Assembly (NCBI GenBank): GCA_903813345.2
Contig: CAIIXF020000002.1
Coordinates: forward strand, 26,721,406-26,785,405
Reading direction: 5' to 3'
Origin: Owenia fusiformis
Lineage: Eukaryota; Annelida; Polychaeta; Sabellida; Oweniidae
Length of the DNA: 64,000 nucleotides
The notes under the pieces were generated by a model, which was not told the origin of the DNA, did not search any database, and worked only from the letters and a program-made list of their open reading frames with translations. Shown here in pieces: positions 1 through 10,585 of the stretch; position 1 is the first letter of the stretch; every line of letters begins with the position of its first letter. The translations under genes were made by a program, and so were the position numbers.

Positions 1-420
1 AGTAATTCAAACATGCCAAGTGTGTCTCAGCTTAAAGGATTTCAGTGTGTTAATTGATTGATATATGCACAAAAATGATTTTGCTGTGCATTTAATCTTT
101 GATATATGCATGGGTTGAGCAGGGATATTCTTTAAAAGGGGGTGAAAGCGAATCATCCATGTGTTATTTTCAACTAATTCTTCATAATTTTTCTGCATCA
201 AATTAATTATTCCATTTCCTTAAATATTTTGACAAACAAAATCTTCTCAATAGTTTTCAAATGGATATCAATTGTAACCCATCACCCCTATTGAGTATTT
301 CTAAATAATAAACTTTTCCAAAAACTTAATTTCTTCAAAGACAACAACCTTGAAGATGTACATGGTGAACTGTTCAACTTCATCATTGACCCCAGTCATG
401 TTTGAATTGCAATAAAGAAT
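1..420. other. AT-rich sequence without a recognised feature
   Basis: I see only AT-rich non-coding sequence with short open frames and no inverted or tandem structure. Nothing else can be supported here. Confidence 0.5.
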
Positions 421-563
421 CATGTATCATATTGGAAATATAAAAGCATGAGTGTATGTACTAACCCATTCTGATAATGCAATCAGGCTTCGCCTTTGTG
501 CATTATGTGTACGGGTTAGTACCTACACTCATGCTTTTATATTTACAATATAGAATGATACAG
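421..563. repeat. Hairpin-forming inverted repeat
   Basis: The left arm (421-~475) and right arm (~510-563) are reverse complements around a ~30-base loop. Both contain AAAAGCATGAGTGTA or its complement and continue out through ATGTATCAT / ATGATACAG. It may be a short foldback element or remnant; no clear target duplication was seen. Confidence 0.7.
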
Positions 564-577
564 GATTCTGAGATTCT

Positions 578-1409
578 CACAGGCTGGTGTCGAAAGATTT
601 GTCCACTGTGACGGAGCATGCTATTTTTAATAAAAACACTAAGAATGCTTCACGATTTATTTTTTAACTCATATGTTTCATTATATCAAAGATAATAACT
701 TACTCCATGCAATGGATATATCATTTGCGTGTAACCTTCACTACTGTTTGAAGTCCAATAACGCTAGGAGTAAAATCTATTGAAAACGGCGCCAGAGTAT
801 CAAACTCTAAAATGAACCATTTCTTTTTTAACTTTTTAATGGCATGATATAGTGACACGATAATATTAACATATATTTTCAGCATATCTCTGAATGTATT
901 AATGAGATATTAATGCATTGGGTCTTTTTAATTTTTTTATAAAAAAATAATATTAATATTTTTTGTCCGCTGTGACGGAGCATTTTCACAGTTCAAATTT
1001 GCAACTGCTCCGTCACAGCGGACAAAACAATTAAACATTATTTTTTATAAAAGAATTAAAAAGACCAAATACATCAAAATCTCATTTATACCTTCATAGT
1101 TATGCTGAAACCATGTGTAAATATTATCGTGTCACTATATCGTGCCATTAGAAAGTTAAACAAGAAATGGTACATTTTGAAGTATGATACTCCGGCGCCA
1201 TTTTCAATAGCTTTTCTTCCCAGCGTAATTGGACTTCAAACAGAAGTGAAAGTTACCCACAAATGATATATCCATTGCATGGAGTAAGTAATTTTGTATG
1301 GTATAACGAAAGATATGAGTTAAAAAATAAATCGTGAAGTATTCTTAGTGTTTTTATGAAAAATAGCATGCTCCGTCACAGCGGACAAACATTTCGATAC
1401 CAGCCTGTG
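578..1409. mobile_element. 832-bp palindromic foldback element with 5-bp target duplication
   Basis: The whole segment folds on itself around ~994. It opens CACAGGCTGGTGTCGAAA and closes with the complement TTTCGATACCAGCCTGTG, and ATTCT flanks both sides (573-577 and 1410-1414), so this is a complete insertion. A 19-base block like TGTCCGCTGTGACGGAGCA occurs four times, once just inside each end and twice at the centre (about 600, 964, 1004 and 1368). There is no coding capacity. CAC ends with a 5-bp duplication recall Transib-type elements, but the duplication is not GC-rich, so the superfamily is left open. Confidence 0.85.
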
Positions 1410-1414
1410 ATTCT

Positions 1415-1740
1415 TTATTCCTTAAAGTATCCGGAGATTCCCCAATGAAGGTGAACAAATGGCTGATTTCCAGGTGTACACATTTTTCATATTTCATCTT
1501 ATTTATTCGTTATACTTTCCATTAAAACCACCATTGATCGGTATAGAGGCAGCTGAATATTTGGTAAAAATAAAGCAAGCAGTTGAATTCAGTATTTCTG
1601 TTTCAGCCGTGAATAATCAGATCAGTCGTGCCTTTGAATAGGTAATATATGCTTACATCGCGTTGATCTTACTATTTAAGGAGTAACATCACAAAATCAA
1701 GAATTTATACAGGCCGAGCCATTATTTAGTTACAAAGATG
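1415..1740. other. Non-coding sequence without a recognised feature
   Basis: A 60-codon open frame at 1459-1641 has no recognisable motif and no splice context. I treat it as chance. Confidence 0.4.
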
Positions 1741-1850
1741 CAGGCCTGTCAACTGTCCAGCAACTTGCGTATTTGTCATGCATTTACTGAGGCCAAGCCG
1801 GTTTTTTTTGACATGACAGATTAACATGTCACGCAAATACACATTTTTTT
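1741..1850 (-). repeat. Fragment of the CAGGCCTGTCAAC-ended element (right end)
   Basis: This matches the reverse complement of the right end (about 6340-6444) of the complete element at 5946-6444, including CAGGCCTGTCAACTGTCC and the GCGTATTTGTCA.GCATTT.CTGA stretch. No second end is joined to it. Confidence 0.7.
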
Positions 1851-2001
1851 CTGATTATAGTCAAGCAACAAGGAAATGCAGCAAACTCCTCGAGTTGAGG
1901 TCTCCTAGTAAAAAAATGCCTGACCCTCTCATATATCTGTTGATTATCCCTGTTTAAAACTGATTCAAGAGCATGGCACTGAACAAACCTATATGCTTAT
2001 T

Positions 2002-2215
2002 CAGGCCCGTAGCCAGGATTTGCCAAGGGGGGTTCAGTTTTCAAAAATTTCCACGGGGGGGTTCACATTTGACAATTTTGGCCCAAATATGGCTAAAATC
2101 ACTTGAGAAGTGCTCAAAATGGTGAAAAACTCCATGATTTTGAAAGAATTTTTGGCCAGGGGGGGGGGGTTCGCCAGAACCCTGTGAACCCCCCCCCCCC
2201 CTGGCTACGGGCCTG
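2002..2215. mobile_element. G-tract MITE with CAGGCCCGTAGCCAGG ends and 6-bp duplication
   Basis: The ends are CAGGCCCGTAGCCAGG and its complement CCTGGCTACGGGCCTG. CTTATT flanks both sides (1996-2001 and 2216-2221). Just inside the ends are long G runs (left side on the plus strand) and a C run of about 14 bases (right side). At 214 bp it codes for nothing. Related copies lie at 6827-7049, 17,430-17,600 and inside the arms near 42,690 and 62,330. Confidence 0.85.
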
Positions 2216-2746
2216 CTTATTTGTTATTTGTTTAGTTGTTGGTTGGGTAACATGTTTATGACGTAACAAATGATGCAAAGGATCTTTCAACAAATCAGTG
2301 AAGTCTATATTAATCATTTGTTTAGTTGTTAATGTGGCAATAAGTGTCTGACGTCACAGGTGATTGCATCATATTCCAGTCACGCCATTTTACGACATCG
2401 CATAATTTGAGCTGATTTTGGCTTCATTTCACTTTATTTGAAAGACTTTTAAAAATATAATAATGAGTCAGTATTTTTCTAAAAAAATATTTATATTCGA
2501 ATCTGAGGTCAAAGTCCAAAAATTTGATCAACCAATTTGAATCACAATTTAAAGAGGTGAAGAAGTGAATAATTACAGGAGCAAACGTGATCAATGGTTC
2601 AAGAGAAGAACATCCAACTTGAAATGAAAGGCAAAACATCAAAAGAGGAGTGCTGAAAAAATCCTTTACACATTTCATTCAGAATTTTTATGCAAATTGC
2701 ATGTCATGCATTTGCTTTAAATTTTTTGTCTTCCCCGTCGAAATTT
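2216..2746. other. Non-coding sequence with a dispersed repeat
   Basis: The stretch 2217-2390 (ATTTGTTTAGTTGTT... TGACGTCACAG) resembles 57,345-57,430. The rest is AT-rich with no supported gene; the minus-strand open frame at 2424-2678 has no recognisable motif. Confidence 0.4.
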
Positions 2747-2754
2747 GGACCAAG

Positions 2755-3858
2755 TAGTGTTGTCACGATGTGATTTATCGTACATCGATGCATTGGCAAT
2801 TTTCAGTTAGTAAACATCGATGCACATCACGATGTACATCGAGAAAAAGTCAGAGAAAAGTGCACTGAAATCCTGAATGCTAATGCACTAAAATACCGAA
2901 CAGAAATTAATAAGAATACGCTGGTACATCCGGGAACTTCTAGTAACGGTGAAATGAAAGTAAAGTAATTTTTTTAGATAAATGGTTCATTTTGACTAGC
3001 TAAAACAGTTTTAAAGCGAAAGAATATCAGAAAACATTGGAAAATGAAATAAGACATGAGAAAGGTAAACGATTTGCGTCAAAATAAGATAAGAAAGGGT
3101 GATTTTTAGCAAATTAATTTTTTTTAAAAACATGGATGTTTTGTTTCAGACATCGATGCATCGCCAGAATCAGCTTTGGCGATGTACATGTACATCGCGG
3201 TGTATCGATTAAAGTGGGATTATCGACTGCCGAGTCGTATCCAATAATCCTGGGCCTATCGTAAAATGAAAGCTTTAAATATATTGTTGCCTTAAAAAAT
3301 GTATCTATTTTCCATGTATGCAACTAGAATTTGTGCACATACCTTATATCGATCGATAATGGCAAAGGAAAATCCTCCAATTTTTTGTCTTCCTTTCTCC
3401 TTTCGTGTCCGCCATTTTTTATTAAACCGGAAGTTTGTTCTCTGTCGTCCGCGCAATTTTTTTTCACTTTTATTTCAAATAACGCTTCAGTTTCAACTTT
3501 TAATGCTTTTTTATAATCGTCAAGTGTTTTCTATAAGAAAGTTTTCGATTCGAGCGGCCAGAAAAATTAGTTTCAATTTCACCGGCTAGGTGTTTCGACT
3601 TTGACTTGGAAAGAATTTGAAAAAATCTATGAGTGGGACTCCTTGTATGGAATTGTAGATTCTAAATGATTTGCCAGTTCTACTGGTTGATGAATATTGC
3701 CATATGCATACATTTTTATAAAATAGGAATAAGGAAGAAGATGTTAGACCAAACTTCGCCCCGATAGCTCAGAAAAGGTAAAATTTCTCCATTTTTCTCT
3801 CCACAGACTTGTAGAGCCGCTTTAATCGCGACGCTTTAATCGCGACAACACTAGTCTA
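2755..3858. mobile_element. Non-autonomous hAT-like element with 8-bp target duplication
   Basis: The left end reads TAGTGTTGTCACGATG. The right end carries the complement, CGCGACAACACTA followed by GTCTA. An exact 8-bp duplication GGACCAAG flanks it (2747-2754 and 3859-3866); 8 bp is the hAT signature. Subterminal sequence is full of short ATCGATGCATCG / ACATCGATG palindromes on both sides, as expected for transposase-binding repeats. At 1,104 bp it has no transposase. Part of its right third (about 3740-3830) resembles the TTAA-flanked MITE at 48,589-48,952. Confidence 0.8.
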
Positions 3859-3960
3859 GGACCAAGGTGTTTAGATTTGGACCAGGTGTTCACAATTTGA
3901 AGGAAGATGTTCAACATTTGTAAGTTACTTATTTAGGTGCTCCCAGGTTGACAGGCCTGT
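3859..3960 (-). repeat. Fragment of the CAGGCCTGTCAAC-ended element (left end)
   Basis: This is the reverse complement of about 5946-6050, including GGTTGACAGGCCTG at its right edge and the GGTGTTCA..TTTGGACC short tandem units. It abuts the hAT-like element; the first eight bases are that element's target duplication. Confidence 0.65.
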
Positions 3961-5647
3961 ATTTGAGACATCCACAAGTTCAAGAAAAGTCCCAAATTGA
4001 AGTTCAAAATTGGCAAAAAATCAAAAACAGCAAAGAAATTAACTAGAAAAAAAAGGTTTCTAGCCTACCTTGGAAGTTTAGTCGTCGTCGTACGACTGAT
4101 ACTGCAGCTCCTATCATGTCTAAGGTAGTGCTTCTTCCCATTGAGTGGGTAGTTTACAGTTTTAAATTGTAAAATGTTGAAGAAGTATTTTTCACAAACG
4201 TGTTGAATTTTTGTCTAGAAGTCAAACTATATGTGTAACATAATCTTTCGAAAACAAGAGAGAGAAAAATTAAAATGGTGAATAAACCTCCTAATAGAGT
4301 CTCTGAGTATCAGATATGATTTTATATAATTATCAAAAAATAATTTATTGTAGTTGATCTGTTAAAAAGCGAGCCTAAAATTTTAATTCGTTCTAAATAT
4401 ACCAATTCAAGTTTGACATGCCGAGATCTCTCACGGCCGCCAGAATGTCTGCGAATATGATCTAGAGATTGATGCAAAGATAGGAATGTTAGGCAGACGG
4501 CAGTGTCTAGACGACTAAGTAGCCTATTGTCGTGATACATACTTTAGTTTTGGGAGTCAGAGAAATATTCAAGTCTTCAGTGGCAGCCCAGACCGGGCAG
4601 GCACTTGCCCTGCACTTTGAATTTCGCAGCAGGTAACTTATCTATAGCCTAGATCTAGCCATAGGCCTATTCTGTGGGGGGGGGGGTTAAAGATCCAATT
4701 CTAAGCCAGGTTTTGGTAAGTTCACATTCGAGAACTGTGAAAGTGCGGTTCCAGGGGGCTAGTCGATGCCCCCCCCTTGAGTGGGCCCAGAAACGTTTTT
4801 AGGGCCCCAAATATGGCCAACAAATTTTGCTGGGCCTCCACTTACCCTTTGCATTCGTTTGACTTCACTTCTTAAAAGAGAGCTTCGTCTTCACTCTTTC
4901 AAACTAAAATAAACCTGTGAACTCACCGCGCCAATCAGTGTTTGTCGGCCAAATTTGACCGACGTTCTACATATGGTCATTCCTTCTGACGTCATCGTTG
5001 AGCCCAGAATTGACCAATGACATGCGCATATTTAATTAGAACGCATTTGGCGTATGTTTGTTCAGGCTCGCTGAATGGTGGAAGAAAGGTCAGCGCATAG
5101 GTCAGAAGTGATTTATATTATTACCCAAACTGTCACCGGTACCCGTCGTGGGGGCGGGGCTACTAAACTGTAATATGGTCTCTACTAGGCAGAGTGTAGT
5201 TTAACTAGACTCTGCACGCAGGGTACCAAGACTGGACTTTTGTTTGGCGAAACTTGGACTTCTGGGCCTTTTAGGCAAAATTATCTATAAATGGGCTTCA
5301 AATTTTTTTAGAACGTGACTCTGGGCACCCCCCCTCTGCCCCCCCCCCCAAACAGGAAATTAAAAAAGCATGAGGATTTTTTAATCTTTTTGAATTGTTA
5401 TAAAAGAGTTCTGTTTTGACCTTTAGTCCATTTTTCTTATAGACAGAGCCTAAGGATGAAGTATCAGCCTGAGAGACTTGCTGTGATCAAAGATAAAAGA
5501 GATTGAAAGATAAGAAGAATAACCAGTGTCTAGACGACTACAACAGTACTATTGCTACTTTCAGAAATCTTCATGTTCAATGGCATGCCTTGTACGTTTG
5601 CAGGTAACTTGATTATCCCTGACACCTGGGGAGGGTGATTACTAGTA
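3961..5647. other. Repeat-rich non-coding region with G/C runs
   Basis: No gene is supported. Visible features are a run of ~15 G at 4676-4687, C runs near 4770 and 5330-5350, and similarity between the flanks of these runs (both mention TGGGCC..CAAAT.TGG) that suggests a decayed inverted-repeat element between ~4665 and ~5350. The block CTTTGCATTCGTTTGACTTC...AGAGAGCTTCGTCTT (4850-4890) and TAGACTCTGCACGCAGGGTA (5205-5224) recur at 59,535-59,605, 60,635-60,715 and, inverted, at 15,930-16,030. CAGTGTCTAGACGACTA occurs twice (4500 and 5525). Confidence 0.45.
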
Positions 5648-5853
5648 TATCAGGGGCTTAGCCAGTTTTCAGACAGGGGGGGTGCGATCGTGGCATAAAG
5701 CAAGCCAATTTGTTTCTAAGAATATTGCAAAATTGATGCAACTTGAGCTAGAAAATAATAAAAAGCATTTTAAAGTTATTTTCTTCTTTTATCTCATGAT
5801 TCTATTTTAATTGGTTATGGGTTTGATTATGCTCCCCTGGCAACGCCTATGGT
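5648..5853. mobile_element. G-tract MITE, second family (GCGTAGCCAG ends), decayed copy
   Basis: It begins near AGGGGCTTAGCCAGTTTTCAG and ends near CCCCTGGCAACGCCTATGG. The interior GTGCGATCGTGGCATAAA matches the better preserved copy at 60,952-61,190. No target duplication could be read. Confidence 0.6.
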
Positions 5854-5945
5854 CCAATAGACGCGATAGTTCAGAGTGACAACAATATTCTACATCAAGC
5901 TCAACTTCTGGGTACAGATTTTTTATACATCTGGGTAATAAATTG

Positions 5946-6444
5946 CAGGCCTGTCAACTTGGGAACACCTAACATGAGTGACTTGGAAATGTTGAACACC
6001 TCCCCTCAAAATGTGGACACCTTGGTCCAAATCTGAACACCTTGATCCAAATTTTGAACACCTTGGTTTAAATTTTATGACATCTTGCCAAATTTTGAAC
6101 ACCTCAAATTTTTCGGCGCTCACTACGCTCGCATTTCAAACATCCATCAACGGGGGGGGGGGGGGGGGGTAGGTACAAAAAATTTCGAACGGAATGCGTG
6201 ACATATACGTAATTCGTGTGAAAAGTCCGAACGAAATGCGTACATTTTTTTCCGTCGTTCGTATTTTTGCTGTGTAGACGATCTTTTTTAGAAATTTTTC
6301 TACAGAAATATTTTTGCTTGACAATTACCAGGTAAAATGCGTATTTGCGTGACATTTTCTGTCACGCAAAAAAACTGGCGTGACTTCAAATTCTTCAGCA
6401 AATGCGTGACAAATACGCAAATTGCGGGACAGTTGACAGGCCTG
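5946..6444. mobile_element. CAGGCCTGTCAACT-ended element with 6-bp duplication
   Basis: The left end is CAGGCCTGTCAACTTG and the right end AGTTGACAGGCCTG. AAATTG flanks both sides (5940-5945, 6445-6450). The left half carries ~25-base tandem units of the type TTGAACACCTTGGTCCAAAT. The right half carries GCGTGAC / GTCACGC inverted repeats, and a run of about 18 G lies at 6152-6169. No protein is encoded. Partial copies lie at 1741-1850 and 3859-3960. The superfamily is not assigned; 6-bp duplications also occur at 2002-2215. Confidence 0.75.
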
Positions 6445-6826
6445 AAATTGATACAGGGTCCCATTTTAAACACATCATTTCAGCTTTATTTGACATTCTT
6501 CTTCACATGTATTTGCACAAACGATAAAAATACATCATATGAAATGCATTTTCACAAATATTTTCCGGACCAGCCGATAATCATTGAATGTTTTATCATG
6601 AAGTCATGACTTCGTTCCTGGAAACTGAGACCAGATGTCTCGATGTGAAACAAGAAGCAAGTTCTCGTGTATATAACATGGGCTTGATTTCATGTTGGTA
6701 TAGTTTGACTTGTATAAATTGTAAGGGTTGTAACTTGATAATAGTATAAACTTTATAACATGTGACTGAGACAATTACCAATCATGCATGCATATGATTG
6801 CCCATTAATGATCATTGTATGCCCTG
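6445..6826. other. AT-rich non-coding sequence
   Basis: I see no repeat structure and no convincing coding frame. Confidence 0.4.
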
Positions 6827-7049
6827 CTGGCCCGTAGCCAGGATTTACCTGGGGGGAGTGGTTTTACCAAAGGGGACTTTTTGCCTAGGCGGGGGGAGCT
6901 TTTTGACAGTTTTGGCAAAAAATCTTGCGAAAAGTGCTCAGAATAGTGAAAAACTACATGATTTTATAAAAGAATTTCTGTCCTGGAGTGGAGCTGCCCC
7001 TCCCTGCCCCCCCCCCCCCCCCCGCTCCCACCCCCTGGCTACAGGCCTG
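6827..7049. mobile_element. G-tract MITE, same family as 2002-2215
   Basis: The ends are CTGGCCCGTAGCCAGG and CCTGGCTACAGGCCTG. The interior matches 2002-2215 (GAAAAGTGCTCAGAATAGTGAAAAACT.CATGATTTT split across positions ~6930-6965), with a C run of ~15 near 7009-7023. The flanks (GCCCTG / CTCTGC) are at best a decayed duplication. Confidence 0.75.
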
Positions 7050-7404
7050 CTCTGCTTGTTAATTATTATTAGACATATACTGATGCAATTTGTATTATCT
7101 GGTTCAGGATGAGCAAGGATGGAAAAAGTGGGATGGTGCAGTAAGAATGTATAATCCAATTTTTCAACACACGACTTTATCACAGAGAGTCAGACTGATT
7201 TATTTTTCAAACAACAGACAGAGGTAAGGGCCCTAAACTTTGATGATTTTTATTATCAGACACTTGGGTGCTAAATTGTGATCAGTTTGCTGGTCAATGC
7301 ATAGGCGGTTGGGCAGTCTTTCAATAAATCTTGTCTAGGCTACAGATTTCAAGCCAAATCAGTCAATTCAGCTTATCAGTTTAGGACTGATAGTGTATTT
7401 GTCA
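7050..7404. other. Non-coding sequence
   Basis: No gene is supported. CTTGGGTGCTAAATTGTGATCAGTT (in pieces, 7263-7287) resembles the start of the tandem region at 35,920, so this is probably a short dispersed repeat. Confidence 0.35.
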
Positions 7405-7782
7405 CTCAATGTCATATCTTGTATCATACCATATCACTGACTGTCATATCATGTGTCAAACCATGTCACTCCCTGTCATATCTTGTAACATACCATGTCA
7501 CTCACTGTCATATATCGTAACATACCATGTAACTCATTGTCACAACTTGAAACATATTGTGTCACTTACTGTCATACCTTGTAACAATCCATGCCACTCA
7601 TTGTCATATCTTGTAACACACCCTGCCACTCAATGTTATGTTTTGTTTCATACCATGTCACTCACTGTCATATCTTGTTACATTCCATGTCACTCAATGT
7701 CATATTTTGTATCGTACCATGTCACTCACTGTCATATGTTGTAACATACCATGTTACTCACTGACATATCTTGTAACAATTA

Positions 7783-8207
7783 CCCAAATGCGAGTAGGTA
7801 GTTACCAGTTTTACCACCAGGTGGCTGATTCGGGTCAATTAACATGGCAGGTATATAAGAAAGTTTCCTTAAACTTGAATATTATCAATTTAAGTGGCTC
7901 AATTTTCATATAACCCTTATGTGCCTAATACTTATACTAATGGAAATATGTCCGGTAAAGCAAAATATTATCTGTCCACTAAAAGAAAAGATATTTCATT
8001 TTTTGTGATTTTATAGCATGGGGTCTATGAGGAATCTCCCCGAGCTAGAAGTCACATTTTCAAAGAAAATTAATTTTTCAAAGTTGATAAAAACTTTTTA
8101 AAACCACATTTCTAGATGTAATTTAACATGTAGATTTCAAATATGACTTTGACTGAATTTTGAATTTTTAATGACGTAAATCAAGATAATTTCTACTCGC
8201 ATCTGGG
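7783..8207. mobile_element. MITE with CCCAAATGCGAGTAG ends and TTA duplication
   Basis: The left end CCCAAATGCGAGTAG and right end CTACTCGCATCTGGG are imperfect inverted repeats. TTA flanks both (7780-7782, 8208-8210), and the element sits inside the minisatellite. A TTA/TAA duplication is typical of PIF/Harbinger-type elements, but the end sequence differs from the Harbinger element at 27.5 kb. Its right ~100 bp recurs at 18,515-18,625, and its left part (ACCAGGTGGCTGATTCGGGTCA-like) at about 47,465-47,515. Confidence 0.8.
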
Positions 8208-8550
8208 TTATTAATGTCATATCATGTATCATTCCATGTCACAAACTGTCATATAATGTGACATATCATGCCACTCATTGTCATATCTTGTATCATACCA
8301 TGTCACTCACTGTCATATCATGTATCATACCATGTCACAGAATGTCATATCGTGTAACATACAATGTCACTTACTATCTGATCTTGTAACATATGTCACT
8401 CAATGTCATATCTTGTAACATAGCGTGTCACTCAATGTCATATCTTATATCATTCCATTCCACTAACTGTCATATCTTGTAACATACCATGTCACTCACT
8501 GTCATATCACATATCATACCATGTCAAAGACTGTCATATTATGCGACATC

Positions 8551-8985
8551 AAATTTTTACTGTTTTTGAGATATTTGACGTCAAAAAAACAGTAAAAATA
8601 AGTTACTTTTCAACTTGCTTCACTTGACCAAATTTTTTTTGAAAATCATCTTCAAGTTGCCAGGAGTTCAAATTTGACATTAGTTTTAGGATTTGACCTT
8701 TACTTGACCTTCAGTACAGTGACCTTTGAAAGGTCAAAAAGGTTGATTTTTCAAATTGATTTTTGGATGTAAATTTTGGTCAGCTTAATCACGAAAGACC
8801 TTATTGAGCTCTGAATAATTTAAAATTTTCAAGGTCAAAGGTCATCAAACTAGGTCACACAACTGTGCTATCTAAGTTTCTCAAAGTTGGAGACTACAAA
8901 TCCAAATCAATAGTTTTGTTTGAAAGTCAGGATATACATTCCTCTGAAGGTTCCAAACTGTGTGAGCACAGGACTGTGGGTCCTT
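8551..8985 (+). repeat. Dispersed repeat, empty-site copy of the 23.2-26.6 kb element
   Basis: This block is the reverse complement of 26,190-26,578 joined to 23,231-23,285. It carries no palindrome between those two parts, so it preserves the sequence as it was before the 2.9-kb palindrome entered the other copy (junction near AGGTTCCAAACTGTG / CATTCCTCTGAAGG, about 8938). It contains several TGACCTTTGACC-like hexamer pairs. It interrupts the minisatellite. Confidence 0.8.
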
Positions 8986-9556
8986 ATTTTGTAACATACC
9001 ATGTCACACACTGTCATATCATGTATCATACTATGTCACAGACTGTCATATCTTGTAACATACAATGTCCCTTACTGTCTGATCTTGTAACATATGTCAC
9101 TCAATGTCATATCTTGTAACAAACCGTGTCACTCACTGTCATATCTTATATCATTCCATTCAACTAACTGTCGATATCTTGTAACATACCATGCCACTCA
9201 CTGTCATATCATGTATCATACCATGTCACAGTCTGTCATATCATATGACATACCATGTCACTCACTGTCATTTATTGTAACATACCATGCCAATCACTGT
9301 CATATTTTGTAACATATCACGTCACACACTGTCATATCATGTATCATACCATGTCCCTTACTGCCAAATCTTGTATCATACTACATAACTCACTGTCAAA
9401 TCAGGTAGCATACTATGTTACTCACTGTCATATCTTGTAACACCATGTCACTCATTGACATATCTTGAAACATACCATGTCATCTACTATCATATTTGTA
9501 ACATACCATGGCACTCAATGTCATATCATGTATCATACCATGTCACTGACTGTCAT

Positions 9557-10585
9557 TTTTGAAAAATGACCACCATTTTTACTTTTTTTTTACTATAAAT
9601 CAAAAAGTAGTGAAGTGATTTTGTTCATATTTGGTATGTGAATACTATAAGCATGGCACACTGTCTAATGACACTTTTGGTGGAAGGCTGCCATTTTTCA
9701 ATATGGCTGCCATTTTAATGGTTTTTACTGTACCTCAAAACGTAGTGGAGGGTTTTTGTTCATATTTGGTATGTGAATACTATAAGCATGGCACACTGTC
9801 TAATGACACTTTTGGTAGAAGGCGGCCATTTTGAAAAATGGCGACCATTTTTACATTTTTTACTATAGCTCAAAAAGTAGTAGAGCGATTTTGTTCATAT
9901 TTTATATGTGAATACTATAAGCATGGCACACTGTCTAATGACACTTTGGGTAGTAGGCGACCATTTTGAAAAATGGCGACCATTTTTACATTTTTTACTA
10001 TAACTCAAAAAGTAGTAGAGCAATTTTGTTCATATTTTATATGTGAATACTATAAGCATGGCACACTGTCTAATGACACTTTGGGTAGTAGGCGACCATT
10101 TTGAAAAATGGCGACCATTTTTACATTTTTTATTATAACTCAAAAAGTAGTAGAGCGATTTTGTTCATATTTTATATGTGAATACTATAAGCATGGCACA
10201 CTGTCTAATGACACTTTGGGTAGTAGGCAACCATTTTGAAACATGGTGACCATTTTTACATTTTTTACTATAACTCAAAAGTAGTAGAGCGATTTTGTTC
10301 ATATTTTATATGTGAATACTATAAGCATGGCACACTGTCTAATGACGCTTTGGGTAGTAGGTGACCATTTTGAAAAATGGCGACCATTTTTACATTTTTT
10401 ACTATAACTCAAAAAGTAGTAGAGCAATTTTGTTCATATTTTATATGTGAATACTATAAGCATGGCACACTGTCAAATGACACTTTGGGTAAAAGGCAGC
10501 CATTTTTCAAAATGACCACCATTTTTTACTCTTTTTATTCTTACTCGAAAAGTAATAGAGCCATTTTGTTATTGGTTATGGGGAA
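9557..10585. repeat. 135-bp tandem satellite, seven copies
   Basis: The landmark GTGAATACTATAAGCATGG occurs at 9638, 9773, 9908, 10,043, 10,178, 10,312 and 10,447, a strict 135-bp period with one 134. Each unit also holds an inverted pair around GACCATTTTGAAAAATGG and an ATGGCGACCATTTTTAC block. Copies 3-6 are nearly identical; the first and last are more diverged. Open frames across it share the same repeat and are not genes. Confidence 0.92.

Larger units (their letters stand above)
7405..9556. repeat. 32-bp minisatellite in three blocks
   Basis: The consensus unit is about 32 bases: CATGTCACTCACTGTCAT followed by ATCTTGTAACATAC. It fills 7405-7779, 8211-8550 and 8986-9556, interrupted by two unrelated insertions. 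Because 32 is not a multiple of three, the open frames here with repeated 'CHSLSYLVTYHVTHCH'-like peptides arise from low stop-codon content and are not genes. Units differ by scattered substitutions. Confidence 0.9.

Noticed and set aside
7409-9440. Several overlapping plus-strand open frames with repeated CHSLSY / HVTHCH peptides
   Set aside because: They run through the 32-bp minisatellite, which has few stop codons in some phases; the repeat length is not a multiple of three and no domain or start context is present.
9557-10585. Regularly spaced repeats resembling a CRISPR array
   Set aside because: The intervening sequence repeats too (strict 135-bp unit), and the DNA is eukaryotic with spliced genes.
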